A DNA stretch of 64,000 bases, taken from the NCBI GenBank assembly GCA_016699405.1, contig CP064972.1, forward strand, positions 4,185,501-4,249,500, read 5' to 3'. Under the pieces are notes generated by a model. It saw only the letters and a list, made by a program, of their open reading frames with translations, was not told the DNA's origin and ran no database searches. This document shows positions 51,687-60,050 of the stretch, piece by piece. Each line of letters starts with the position of its first letter. The first letter of the stretch is position 1. The translations under genes were made by a program, and so were the position numbers. The stretch comes from Holophagales bacterium. GTDB lineage: Bacteria > Acidobacteriota > Thermoanaerobaculia > Multivoradales > JAGPDF01.

Positions 51687-52142
51687 TCACGCGGCGCTGC
51701 GGATCGGCGTGCCGCGGCCCTTCCCGGCGTCGCGCCAGAGACCGACCGCCATGACGAGGAATGCGAGCGCCGCGAGACCGCGCGAAACGATCGAGCGCCA
51801 CAGTGTGCGGACGCTCACGAGACGCGCCCGCGAGAGATCGCTCGGATCGTAGGCGACGAGGACCGGGTCCCCCACCTGCTGTCGCGGCCGCGGCGCCAGC
51901 ACTCCCGTCGTCTCGGCGAGGACCCGCAGGCGGTGCGTGACGCCCGCGGCGTCGGCGAGCTCGACGATCAGGGTGAACCCCTCCCCTTCCCGCTCCACGG
52001 CGACGACCGTGCCGTTGGCTACCGCGCCGAGCGCGTCGGCGGAGCGGGCGCGCAGCTCGTCCCGGAGGAGCGCGGGGATCGACGCCGCCACGGCGAGGCC
52101 GAGCAGGGCGGTGACCAGGGCGAGGGCACGGCGGCGCGTCAT
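51687..52142 (-). CDS. DUF3592-like membrane protein
   Basis: 151 aa. A TM helix at each end (about 8-24 and 121-138) brackets a beta-rich domain (GTVVAVEREGEGFTLIVELADAAG, VGDPVLVAYDPSDLSRARL). This is the layout of DUF3592 proteins, where the end VAYDPSDPSRARL is characteristic. The function is unknown. Confidence 0.75.
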   Translation of the reverse strand: MTRRRALALVTALLGLAVAASIPALLRDELRARSADALGAVANGTVVAVEREGEGFTLIVELADAAGVTHRLRVLAETTGVLAPRPRQQVGDPVLVAYDPSDLSRARLVSVRTLWRSIVSRGLAALAFLVMAVGLWRDAGKGRGTPIRSAA

Positions 52143-52215
52143 CGGGTTGAGTCTTCCCCGCCGGCGCGCCGGCGGCGCGACAGGTCGCGATGGCTCGACA
52201 CGCGTCCGCCTCTCG

Positions 52216-52674
52216 CTACGCGCGCCGGTAGTGATGCTCGGTGAAGCGGCGCCATCCCTTCTGGGTGCGCGATTCGACCGCCCATCTCAGGCCGTCGTCG
52301 TCGGCCGGCCAGTAGACCATCCGCGCGAGACCTGCGGGCATCTCGGCCTCGAAGGCGATCGCCGACGGGTGGACGTCCTGGCCGTCGGCGAGCCGGCCGA
52401 CGGACCGCTTGCCGTCGGAGGTGAACGACCAGAAGGTGAGCTCGCCCGATTCGCCGACGCCGTAGATCGCGTGCTCCAGATAGCGCTTGCCCGAGAAGTC
52501 CCACTCGGCCTCGAGAACGATCCAGGCACCGCCGATCGCGCGGGCAAACGACCGGCGACAGGCCACCGGGCCCATCGGCGAATCCGCGGTCGCCGACCAG
52601 ACGCCGAGGAGCGGATCGAGGAGCCCGAGCTTCCCTCGCCCGCGCTTCCAACGCTTCGATTCCTTCTCCGGCAT
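52216..52674 (-). CDS. DUF1579-like beta-barrel protein
   Basis: 152 aa from ATG 52674. LLGVWSATADSPMGPVACRRSF, LEHAIYGVGESGELTFWSF and ADDDGLRWAVESRTQKGWRRF follow the pattern of DUF1579/THAP4-like barrels that may bind lipids or haem. It has a Lys/Arg-rich N-terminus (KESKRWKRGRGK). No catalytic residues are identifiable. Confidence 0.6.
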   Translation of the reverse strand: MPEKESKRWKRGRGKLGLLDPLLGVWSATADSPMGPVACRRSFARAIGGAWIVLEAEWDFSGKRYLEHAIYGVGESGELTFWSFTSDGKRSVGRLADGQDVHPSAIAFEAEMPAGLARMVYWPADDDGLRWAVESRTQKGWRRFTEHHYRRA

Positions 52675-52792
52675 CGCCGCTCCCTTCCGGATCTCCGTTC
52701 CACGCTCCGTCCGGTGCGGGTCGGCCTGGCAGCCCCATGCCGCCGGCCGACCAGGCCACCGAATCACCCGCGAGAGAATCCGTTGGCGAAAG

Positions 52793-53392
52793 CTACCTCA
52801 ATCGGCGTCGCGAGAGCACCCAGGCGCTCCAGGGGCGCGACCCGCGACGGCCCGGTTCGTGCCCCCAGCCCGCCCGTTCGAGACCGCGGGCGAGCTCGAC
52901 GCGAAAGGAGGCGTGCGTGACGACGACCATCCGACCGTGGCGCTCGGCCAGCTCGTCGAGCCACGCGGTGGCGTCACGCACCCGCTCGACTTCCACCGCC
53001 GATGGGAACCGACCCCGCCAGGCCATCCCCCGCATGCGCAGCCCGATGGCGACGGCCCACCCGATCAGCGGGAGCCGCACCGCGCCGAGCTCCGGGCCCG
53101 GCAGCTCGAGCTCGCGGAGGCGAGGCGAGAGGACGACCTCGCGCCCTGGCGCCAGCAGCCTCGCGGACACCACCGCACGCGGCGCATCGCTCGCCAGCAC
53201 CAGGTCCGCGCTCTCGACGATCGCCCGGAGCGCGGACGGCACCCTCTCGTCCTCGCGAATCCCCGCCCTTTCGTACGCCTCGCGCCAAGCGCGCAGGCCG
53301 GCGGCGTCGATCCACCCGGTCTGTCCATGAGCGGACCGCCCGTGGCGGATCAGCACGATCTGCCGCGCTGCCTGCTCGAGCTCACCGTGCAT
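52793..53392 (-). CDS. Histidine phosphatase-family protein
   Basis: 199 aa. The RHG motif (IRHGRSAH) gives the phospho-accepting His, LRELELP supplies the catalytic Glu, and THASFR the second His. The enzyme removes phosphate from a protein or small molecule; it is closer to the SixA/phosphoglycerate mutase-like branch, without other domains. It lies 89 bp upstream of the zinc-ribbon gene's end on the same strand. Confidence 0.87.
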   Translation of the reverse strand: MHGELEQAARQIVLIRHGRSAHGQTGWIDAAGLRAWREAYERAGIREDERVPSALRAIVESADLVLASDAPRAVVSARLLAPGREVVLSPRLRELELPGPELGAVRLPLIGWAVAIGLRMRGMAWRGRFPSAVEVERVRDATAWLDELAERHGRMVVVTHASFRVELARGLERAGWGHEPGRRGSRPWSAWVLSRRRLR

Positions 53393-53481
53393 GGCGTCGA
53401 CGCGCCCTCGAGCGTCGAGGCTCGATCAGCGCCTTCGTCACCAGGGCTCGCTTCGCTCCACGGCCATCGCGAGGCTCGGGC

Positions 53482-53754
53482 TCAGCCGTCGCTCTTCACC
53501 AGCGGAATCAGAAAGGTGTGGATCACGGCCATGGCGAGGAGCCCCGCCGCCATCGCCGCAATGCCGACGGGAAGCGACTCGGAGCGCATCAGCACGAAGC
53601 CGCCGAGGAAGGCGGGGGTCGCCGCGAAGATCGCCGCGGCGTGCGTCGTCACGATCTTGCCGCACGATTGACAGCGCACTGCGCGGCCGGGGCCGAGCCC
53701 CGCCTTGCGCCAGGTGCTCATCGCCGCACGCTTGCAGTAGGGACACTCGACCAT
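53482..53754 (-). CDS. Zinc-ribbon membrane protein
   Basis: 90 aa from ATG 53754. Two CxxC pairs (CPYCKR and CQSCGK) form a rubredoxin/zinc-ribbon motif in the first ~32 residues. Two hydrophobic helices follow (AAAIFAATPAFLGGFVL and AAMAAGLLAMAVIHTFLIPL). It belongs to a group of small redox or zinc-sensing membrane proteins of unknown role. It follows the sigma-factor operon by 128 bp. Confidence 0.7.
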   Translation of the reverse strand: MVECPYCKRAAMSTWRKAGLGPGRAVRCQSCGKIVTTHAAAIFAATPAFLGGFVLMRSESLPVGIAAMAAGLLAMAVIHTFLIPLVKSDG

Positions 53755-53882
53755 CGTCGTCTCGCCTCGTGGGCCTTCGTCGATCGCTCCCCTGCGACCG
53801 ATGCGCCCCTGCCCGCACTCTACCGGCTCGCGGCTCCGATGGGCGAGCCACGGCGTGTCCGACCGGCGCGCGACGCGTCGCC

Positions 53883-54170
53883 TCACCCGCCGAACACCAG
53901 CCGCCGCGCGTAGGCGCTCGCCCCCGCCGCGACGACGACACCGCTCGCCGCCGCGCTGGCGAGCGCCGCGGGGGGCAGCTCGCGCATCAGCCACCCGGCG
54001 ACCGCGAGAGCCATCAGGGCGTAGGCCACCATCACCGCGCGGCCGGCGGGCGTCAGGCGGCGGGGTCGGAGGCGGCGCCGCAGGCGCTCGTCGAAGCCCG
54101 GCGAGAGCTGCGGCACCGGCGCCGCCAGAGCCTGGCGCAACAGGGCGTCCATCGCATCGTCATCTTGCAT
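53883..54170 (-). CDS. Small membrane protein, possible anti-sigma factor
   Basis: 95 aa. A cytoplasmic basic N-terminal part (DERLRRRLRPRRL) is followed by two hydrophobic helices (VAYALMALAVAGWLM and AALASAAASGVVVAAGASAYA). Its start overlaps the end of the sigma-factor gene by 11 bp. Coupled small membrane proteins after ECF sigma genes are often anti-sigma factors; this one lacks the zinc-binding ASD signature, so the label is by position only. Confidence 0.55.
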   Translation of the reverse strand: MQDDDAMDALLRQALAAPVPQLSPGFDERLRRRLRPRRLTPAGRAVMVAYALMALAVAGWLMRELPPAALASAAASGVVVAAGASAYARRLVFGG

Positions 54171-54750
54171 CGCAACCTCGCTCGAGGAGCATCGCCTGCA
54201 GCAGTCGCCTGGCGCGGTGGAGATAGGACTTCACGGTGTTCTCGGGCACGTCGAGCAGCACGGCGATCTCGCCCATGCTCGCTCCCATCCAATAGTGCAG
54301 GCGCAGCGCCGACTGGTAGACCTCCGGCAGCTCACCGACGCAGTCGTGCACCGCCCGCCGTCGGGCCGACTCCGCCAGACGATCGTACGGACCGCGCTCC
54401 GGCGACGGGGACTCGACCAGCACCTGCTCGCTCACGTGAACCTTGCGAAACCGGGCGCGCGCCTTGAGGTTGAGCGCCTGATTGAAGGCGATGCGGTAGA
54501 TCCACGAGCCGACCTTCGCCTCGCCGCGGAAGGTGCGCAGCGCATGGTGGACGCGCAGCATGACCTCCTGGGCGACCTCCTCGGCCTCCGGGGCGAGCTC
54601 CTGGCCGAGCAGCGAGACGGCGAGCCGGAAGACCGGCTCGCGGTAGCGCCGGACGAGCTCGGCAAAGGCCGCTTCGTTTCCCGGCTCGCGGCATTGCGCG
54701 ACGAGCCACTCGTCGTCGCGCTCGGCGAGCGGGATCGGGTCAGCGCTCAC
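54160..54750 (-). CDS. ECF-type RNA polymerase sigma factor
   Basis: 196 aa. Region 2 is AFAELVRRYREPVFRLAVSLLG with the -10 recognition helix EVAQEVMLRVHHAL, and region 4 has LPEVYQSALRLHYWMGASMGEIAVLLDVPENTVKSYLHRARRLLQ (described here in parts), the helix-turn-helix that reads the -35. It has the usual ECF size. It overlaps the upstream DUF gene by 11 bp and the small downstream membrane gene by 11 bp, so the three are translationally coupled. The sigma factor probably controls its own operon. Confidence 0.93.
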   Translation of the reverse strand: MSADPIPLAERDDEWLVAQCREPGNEAAFAELVRRYREPVFRLAVSLLGQELAPEAEEVAQEVMLRVHHALRTFRGEAKVGSWIYRIAFNQALNLKARARFRKVHVSEQVLVESPSPERGPYDRLAESARRRAVHDCVGELPEVYQSALRLHYWMGASMGEIAVLLDVPENTVKSYLHRARRLLQAMLLERGCDAR

Positions 54751-55117
54751 GTTCTACGGACAGCGCGTAGTACAGCATCAGGCCGACTCCGAGCAGCGCC
54801 AGCGGCAACGGCAGCGGCCAGAGGGCAGCGCCGCGGAGGCGCCAGTCGAGCAGGTAGAGCGCCAGCATCGAGCCGAAGCCGAAAGCCGACCAGACGAGGC
54901 CGTGCAGCAACGGCGCGTGCGGGTCCCCCGGCCTGGCGCTCGGCGCGGGCTCGAGCGGCAGCTCGGGCAGCGGGATGCCCTTCTCCATTGCCGCCAGGCG
55001 CTCCTGGTGCAGGATGTCCAAGCGGCGCTGGCGTTCGGCATGCTTGAAGTAGAGATACGCCACGAACGCTGCGGCGAGCGCCGCAACGATGATGCCGTCC
55101 CCGAATGAGTGTCCCAT
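54740..55117 (-). CDS. DUF6249-like small membrane protein
   Basis: 125 aa from ATG 55117. It has a TM helix at the start (IIVAALAAAFVAYLYF), a charged helical stretch (KHAERQRRLDILHQERLAAMEKG) and two more hydrophobic helices. The KHAERQRR/HQERLAAMEKGI sequence is recurrent in proteins found next to ECF sigma genes (DUF6249). It opens the sigma operon and may be the membrane sensor. Confidence 0.65.
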   Translation of the reverse strand: MGHSFGDGIIVAALAAAFVAYLYFKHAERQRRLDILHQERLAAMEKGIPLPELPLEPAPSARPGDPHAPLLHGLVWSAFGFGSMLALYLLDWRLRGAALWPLPLPLALLGVGLMLYYALSVERER

Positions 55118-55246
55118 GTCGTTCTCCTCACCCTTGAGACCGGGGGAGACGCTCCACGGTTGCAGACCGCACCACCAGAAGGTGAACGGCTGGCCGCCCT
55201 CCCGGCGCCGAGCCCGCCGCACGAGGCCGCCGGGCACTCGGGCGCT

Positions 55247-55672
55247 TCAGAGGACGATCTCGACGACCGCGTCGCGCAGCAGGCGGAAGACGAGGGGCGA
55301 CCAGCAGGCGTCGCCGTGCAGGGTGCCGATCTCGTGGCCGTTGGTGCAGACGGCGTTGGCCTCGCCGCGCGGCTGCGGGCCGCAGCAGCCGTGACGGGCG
55401 CCGGGGCTCAGCGTGTGCGTCACGTCGGCGGCGTCGAGCAGGAAGTCGCCGGTCGCGAAGGCGACGACCTCGCCGTCGGCGGAGAGATAACGTACCTCTG
55501 CTCGCCGCCCGGTGACGAAGTCGCGATACGACCAAGGCCGGTCGACGCGGACGAAATGCCCGGCGGCGACCATCGGCTCGCCGGCGCTCACCGCCTCGCA
55601 CGCCGGGAGCTCCCGCAGGAAATCGGTGAGTGCGGCCGAGCAGATGCGGCAGGCGAAGGCGGCGTGTCTCAC
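55247..55672 (-). CDS. Cysteine-rich protein, unknown function
   Basis: 141 aa from GTG 55672, overlapping the upstream stop (GTGA). It contains CRIC near the start, then C(C)GP, CTNGHEIG and DACWSP near the end. The pattern could bind zinc or iron-sulfur. No known domain is recognised. It is coupled to the AlkD-like gene, which hints at a joint role or co-regulation. Confidence 0.6.
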   Translation of the reverse strand: MRHAAFACRICSAALTDFLRELPACEAVSAGEPMVAAGHFVRVDRPWSYRDFVTGRRAEVRYLSADGEVVAFATGDFLLDAADVTHTLSPGARHGCCGPQPRGEANAVCTNGHEIGTLHGDACWSPLVFRLLRDAVVEIVL

Positions 55673-56484
55673 GGGCGGCTCCTCTTGGCGCGGTTCGGCT
55701 TCGACGCGGAAGCCGCCGCTCGACGCCCGGCGGCGAGCTCGCCGAGCAGCCGCTCGCGCGTCGTCGCGGGCGCGTGCTTGAGCGCGTTGCGCAGGCTCTC
55801 GGTCGAGAAGTGCGGCAGGTGCGCCTCGACGAAGGCGAGCGCCGCGGCGGCATCGTGCTGCCCCAGGTCGCGCAGGACCCAGCCGACGGCAGTCTTGGCG
55901 AAGCGTTCCTCGCGCTGGATCAGGACCGCGCAGGAGCGCAGCACCAGCGGGTGGTGCTCCCGCTCGGCGATCCCCTTGACGAAGCCGACGACCGAGGAGC
56001 GAGCCTGCCAGAGATCGGCCGAACCGCTCCACGTCGCGAGCGCCGCGGCGCAGGGTCCGCCGTGGGCGGCGACCGTCGGGCCGAGGACGCGCACGCAGAA
56101 CCAGTCACAGGTGTTCCAGTCGGCGATCAGCCGGCGCCGGTAGAGCGTCTCGTAACGCGCGAAGGCGTCGCGCCAGGAGACGCGGTCGACCAGGAACTCC
56201 TGCAGGAAAAGGATGCCGGCGAGCTTGTCCTCGGCGAGCGGCTCCTCGAAGAGCCGCAGGGCGAGAGCGAGCTGATCGGCGACGCGCCACGCGTCGATGC
56301 CGTGAGCGACGCGCCACGCGGCGACCTCCGTGCGGATGCGCGGGATGCCGACGCCGCGGAAGGCGATGGCGCCCTTGAGGTACGCCTCCCACCAGCGTCG
56401 CGTCGCCACCGATGCCGCGCCGTCGAGCGCCTCTTGCAGGCGGGCGACGAGCGCGGCGACTCGCGCGCTCTCCAAGACCTCCAC
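55669..56484 (-). CDS. DNA alkylation repair-like protein (AlkD-type HEAT repeats)
   Basis: 271 aa, almost all helical. The WWEAYLKGAIAFRGVGIPRIRTEV opening and WNTCDWFCVRVLGP, LWQARSSVVGFVKGI and WVLRDLGQHD segments follow the AlkC/AlkD HEAT-repeat pattern. Such glycosylases remove cationic alkylpurines from DNA. Catalytic Asp cannot be placed with certainty (the region after WNTCDWF is a candidate). It overlaps the Cys-rich gene downstream. Confidence 0.85.
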   Translation of the reverse strand: MEVLESARVAALVARLQEALDGAASVATRRWWEAYLKGAIAFRGVGIPRIRTEVAAWRVAHGIDAWRVADQLALALRLFEEPLAEDKLAGILFLQEFLVDRVSWRDAFARYETLYRRRLIADWNTCDWFCVRVLGPTVAAHGGPCAAALATWSGSADLWQARSSVVGFVKGIAEREHHPLVLRSCAVLIQREERFAKTAVGWVLRDLGQHDAAAALAFVEAHLPHFSTESLRNALKHAPATTRERLLGELAAGRRAAASASKPNRAKRSRP

Positions 56485-56485
56485 C

Positions 56486-56884
56486 CTAGCGCTCGACGAG
56501 AGTCATGACGACGGTCGGAATGAACACCAGGACGATGCAGCCGACGAGCAGGTAGTTGCCGCGGAGGGGGTTGAAGTCCTCGGCCACGGATGCCCACGGC
56601 CGCTTCATCGCCAGGCGGGCGACCGCGACGTCGAACGACGCCATGTAGAGCGCCAGCACCAGCCCGAGCGCGAGCAGCGGCGCGCGCCCCGTGACGCCGA
56701 GCGTCGGGACGATCCACCAGCAGACGAGGAACGCCAACAGGCATCCCGTGACGATGCTCACCTGCTGCGCCCGCCGCTTGCCCACCCGCGGCACAAGGAA
56801 GCGCACGCGCGCGATGCCGTGCAGCATCTCTGCGCCGGAGAGCGCGAGGCAGAGCGCGAGCACCCGCAGGGCGAGCTCGAACAT
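56486..56884 (-). CDS. Four-helix membrane protein, unknown function
   Basis: 132 aa with four hydrophobic helices (e.g. LALRVLALCLALSGAEML and LLALGLVLALYMASFDVAVA). The stretch MLHGIARVRFLVPRVGKRRAQQ is distinctive. I recognise no family. It is one base from the AlkD-like start and probably in the same transcript. Confidence 0.65.
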   Translation of the reverse strand: MFELALRVLALCLALSGAEMLHGIARVRFLVPRVGKRRAQQVSIVTGCLLAFLVCWWIVPTLGVTGRAPLLALGLVLALYMASFDVAVARLAMKRPWASVAEDFNPLRGNYLLVGCIVLVFIPTVVMTLVER

Positions 56885-56922
56885 GAGCGGATCGTAGCGG
56901 GGATGCGAGGGTTCGGGAACCC

Positions 56923-57666
56923 TCAGTTGACCTGCAGCCCGCCGTTGACGGGCACCGTGACACCGGTGACGAATCCGGCCTTCAGCACCCCGAGCACGGC
57001 CTCGGCCATGTCCTCGGCGAGCGCGACACGGCGCAGCGGCGTGTGCCCGGCGACCGCGCGTTTCGCCTCCTCCGGCAGGAACGAGGTCGCATCGGTGAGC
57101 GTCAGCCCGGGAGCGACCGCATTGACGCGGATGCCCGCGGGGCCGAGCTCAAGCGCCAGGGCGCGCACGAGACCCTCGAGCCCCGCCTTGGCGGCGCTGT
57201 GGGCGCAGAAGCCCCAGCCCGGGTGGCGCGCCAGGCTGCTGGAGATCGCCACGATGCTGCCTTCCTTCGCCTCGAGCATCTGCGGCACGACGGCCCGGCA
57301 GCCGTGAAACGCTGCCGCCAGCTCGCCGTTGAGCTTCGCCTCGAAGGCCTCCCAGGGGTACTCCAGGAATCCCTTCACGGGAAAGCCGATCGAGGCGTTC
57401 AGCACCAGGATGCCGATCGGGCCGAGCTCGGCCTTCACCCGCTCGGCCATCGCCTGGAGCTGCTCCGGGTGGCGCGCATCGGCCCGCACCGCGAGCGCCT
57501 GCCCGCCGGCGGCACGGATCTCGTCGACCACGACGAGGGCCTTGGCTTCGGACTGGTGATAGTTCACCGCGACGCGAACCGCCTCCTGGCCCAGCGCCCG
57601 CGCGATGGCAGCGCCGATCCCGCGGCTCGCGCCGGTGACGAGTGCGACCTTCCCTGCAATCTCCAT
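56923..57666 (-). CDS. SDR-family oxidoreductase with His in place of catalytic Tyr
   Basis: 247 aa. TGASRGIG (11-18) binds the nucleotide, and the strand VAVNYHQSE suggests NADP(H). The catalytic Ser is in ISSS (142-144) but the YxxxK motif reads H156-S-A-A-K160. The rest, including VNAVAPGLTLT and the C-terminal VTVPVNGGLQVN, is a normal FabG-like SDR. Loss of Tyr usually abolishes activity, so it may be a binding protein, work by another mechanism, or be decaying. GAGG lies five bases before the ATG, and a promoter candidate lies just upstream. Confidence 0.85.
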   Translation of the reverse strand: MEIAGKVALVTGASRGIGAAIARALGQEAVRVAVNYHQSEAKALVVVDEIRAAGGQALAVRADARHPEQLQAMAERVKAELGPIGILVLNASIGFPVKGFLEYPWEAFEAKLNGELAAAFHGCRAVVPQMLEAKEGSIVAISSSLARHPGWGFCAHSAAKAGLEGLVRALALELGPAGIRVNAVAPGLTLTDATSFLPEEAKRAVAGHTPLRRVALAEDMAEAVLGVLKAGFVTGVTVPVNGGLQVN

Positions 57667-58029
57667 TTCAGCCTCCTCGACTCGGGATATTCGACGTTCG
57701 TGGGAAGCGGGTCAAGGGGCTTGACTCGGCAAACCTCGACCGGCCACGTGGCGGGCCGTGCCCCTCGAACCGTCTCCCAACCCGGCGCCAACTCGCCGGC
57801 TCAACATGGCCGGCGGATCCGGTGGAAGACGGTGACGCATGGTCCACGGCGCCCACCGCTGCTCCTCGACGACGCGGCCGGCCAACCGCTGTCGGAGGAT
57901 TTTGGAGGCCTCGCCGCGGTGGCTGCTGCCCACGCGGCCGGACGGGGTCCCTGGTGAGGAGGCGGCGTCAGCGGGCAGCGAGTGTCGAGGCGAAGGCGAG
58001 GACCGCTGCCGGCGAAGGGACGAGACGCC
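57667..58029. other. Intergenic region between the SDR and NADAR genes
   Basis: 363 bp. It holds the SDR promoter candidate at its left end. The rest has several open frames without family resemblance; I see no convincing gene, repeat or structure. Confidence 0.5.
57686..57715 (-). promoter_or_regulatory. Putative promoter of the SDR gene
   Basis: On the minus strand TTGACC (57715-57710), 18-bp spacer, AATATC (57691-57686). A start near 57679 would leave a short leader before the ATG at 57666. The -35 is nearly consensus. Confidence 0.45.
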
Positions 58030-58650
58030 TCAGGCGGCGAAGCCGGCGCGGACCTGCATCAGGGCGAAGCCGAGGAGGTTGAGGCCGGGCCAGAGGTTCG
58101 GGTCGCGGGCGCGCTCGTCGTCGTGGGCGAGGCCGATCCCCCAGATCCGGTCGAGCGGACTGGCCTCGACGAGGACGCGGGCATGCGTCTCTGCGAGAAA
58201 GCGCCGGAGCTCGGCGTGCTGGGCGAACTTGGCCTCGTTGGCGCGGACGACGGTGGCGAAACGATGGCGGTTCCAGGTCGCCTCGTCGAAGCCCTGCACC
58301 TGCCGCCCGAGCGCCTTGGCTGCGCCCGGATGAGGAGCCGCGAGGATGCGGCGGCGCACCCCCTCGTCGCCGAAGAGCCGCGCCTTCTCGGCCATCATGA
58401 AGTGCTCCGCCGTCGCATAGCGCTCCCCGTCGAGTTCGAACGGGGCGGTGTACCACTGGCTGAAACAGGAGGCGTCGACGCCGCGGCCGGCGCTCTCGTG
58501 GCTCCAGAAGAAGATGAACTTCAGCTTCTCCCCGGCGTTGAAGCGGGCACGGAGGTCGTCGAGCCGTTGTTCGTCGCGCATCGGGAACGTCGAGAATATC
58601 TGCAAGCGAGTCCGGATCGCCGACCGCTCGCTGGCGGCGTCAACCTCCAT
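58030..58650 (-). CDS. NADAR-family protein
   Basis: 206 aa from ATG 58650, with GGAGG seven bases before. FIFFWSHESAGRGVDASCFSQWY, YATAEHFMMAEKARLFGD, QVQGFDEATWNRHRFATVVRAN and DRIWGIGLAHDDE are the NADAR pattern (ADP-ribose/riboflavin-related N-glycosidase fold). Members act in ADP-ribose or riboflavin intermediate metabolism and some are antiphage partners. The N-terminal ~20 residues before MRDEQ are poorly conserved, so the start at 58581 is possible. The start overlaps the end of the interrupted membrane gene by 11 bp. Confidence 0.9.
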   Translation of the reverse strand: MEVDAASERSAIRTRLQIFSTFPMRDEQRLDDLRARFNAGEKLKFIFFWSHESAGRGVDASCFSQWYTAPFELDGERYATAEHFMMAEKARLFGDEGVRRRILAAPHPGAAKALGRQVQGFDEATWNRHRFATVVRANEAKFAQHAELRRFLAETHARVLVEASPLDRIWGIGLAHDDERARDPNLWPGLNLLGFALMQVRAGFAA

Positions 58651-59191
58651 CGGAGTGCCTCCAGCTGGAGAAGCCGATCGCAACGTGACTCATGTCGGCG
58701 CCGAGGAAGCCGAGCGCCATCGCGAGGCAGAGCCACCAGCGGCAGGGCGAGCGCCAGAACAGACGCTGCGTGAGCAGGGCGAGACCGAGTAGCCAAAGCA
58801 GCGGCGTGTCGGTCGGCGCGAGGAAGCCGACGGCCGAGTGCGACCCGGTGAAATCGGGGGCAGCGATCCGCGGGATCTAGCTGGCGAAGCAGACCGCGAT
58901 CCCGGCGCCATCGTGCGCGAGGCCGACCTTCTGCGGCCTGGCGACGAGCTCGAACGGCGCGAAGAACAGCAGCGCGAAGTGGGCGACTCGCAGCCCGTTC
59001 TCGGTCGCCGCAAGGAGGGTCGGGATGGCGCGCCAGAACACCGCGGGCGAGAAGGCCGGCGGCAGCCGGGGAGAGAGCGCGGCGTTCCAGACGAAGACGG
59101 GACCGAGAAGCCAACCGATCTTCTTCAGGTAGCGCATCGGCGGCGAAGGCACGGTGCGCTCCGGGGACGGTTCGGGTCGGTGCGTCGTCAT
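58640..59191 (-). pseudogene. Membrane protein gene interrupted by an in-frame TAG
   Basis: The frame begins at ATG 59191 and reads 104 codons (SPPMRYLKKIGWLLGP, LRVAHFALLFFAPFELV, DGAGIAVCFAS) to a TAG at 58877-58879. It then continues in the same frame for 78 codons of clear membrane-protein sequence (TGSHSAVGFLAPTDTPLLWL, WWLCLAMALGFLGADMSHV) to TGA at 58640-58642. The 183-codon whole looks like one multi-helix gene. It is either a recent nonsense mutation, a readthrough case or a sequencing error. The end overlaps the NADAR start by 11 bp, as intact neighbours do. Confidence 0.75.
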
Positions 59192-59381
59192 CCCCCGGTG
59201 CTGCGACGCCCGGCGCGTCGCGGGCGGTGTGGGCGAGAGGCCTCAGAGCCCTCCAGGTCGGCCGCTCGGTGGTGCAGCGCGGTCGCCGGCGAGCTCTCCC
59301 CGCCCAGGCGCCGCGCACTGCGCCCGCAGAGCCCGGCGCCACCGCGACGCCTCGCGGGGATCGCCGCGGGGCCGCAACCCC

Positions 59382-59801
59382 TCAGGGCTTCGCCTTCCTC
59401 GCCGACTTCGACTTGCCCGCGCCGTTCAACGCGACCGCCTGGCGAACGAGTGCCTTGAACGCCGACTCGTCCACCTCGTCGCCCTCGTGGAGGTCGATCG
59501 CGCGGCGCACGTTGCCGTCGAGGCTCGAGTTGAAGAGGTGTGCCGGATCGTCGAGCGACGCGCCCTTGGCGAAGGTGAGCTTGACGACCTTCCTGTAGGA
59601 CTCGCCGGTGCAGAGGATGCCGTCGTGCGACCAGACCGGCGTGCCCATCCACTTCCACTCCTCGACCACCTCCGGGTCGGCCGCCTGGATGAGCGCGCGC
59701 ATCCGGGCGAGCGTCGCCCCGCGCCAATCCCCGAGCTCGGCGATCCGCTGCGAAATGAGCTCCGACGCCGACGGGCCCTCGCTCTCTTTGGACTCGGTCA
59801 T
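59382..59801 (-). CDS. DUF1801 domain protein
   Basis: 139 aa. RIAELGDWRGATLARMRALIQAADPEVVEEWKWMGTPVWSHDG is covered here by its two parts: the first helix pair and the EWKWMGTPVWSHDG strand, both DUF1801 hallmarks. The C-terminal tail is Lys/Ser-rich (GKSKSARKAKP). The fold is a small barrel-helix type of unknown role. Upstream 190 bp toward 59191 hold no gene. Confidence 0.88.
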   Translation of the reverse strand: MTESKESEGPSASELISQRIAELGDWRGATLARMRALIQAADPEVVEEWKWMGTPVWSHDGILCTGESYRKVVKLTFAKGASLDDPAHLFNSSLDGNVRRAIDLHEGDEVDESAFKALVRQAVALNGAGKSKSARKAKP

Positions 59802-60050
59802 CGGCGCATCCTAGAGCTTCCGACGGAAGGGTCAAGTCGCCTGTGGATCGCGAAGTCGACGACTCCCTCGAGGGCACCGCCAACCTTGATGCACACCGAC
59901 CGCCCCCGGTGAATGCGCTCACTCCTCCACCGCCACCGTCTCGACCTCGATCATCGATTCGGGCGAACCCGGCGGACCCGCGCACGAGACGAGTCGCCGG
60001 AGTCCCCCGGGGAAGGTCGCGGTCCCGAATCCCCTGGAGCGCACCTCGAG

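Noticed and set aside
57712..57933. 73-codon frame on the minus strand between the SDR and NADAR genes
   Set aside because: No domain, no ribosome site and Arg/Pro-rich composition; the region also carries the SDR promoter candidate.
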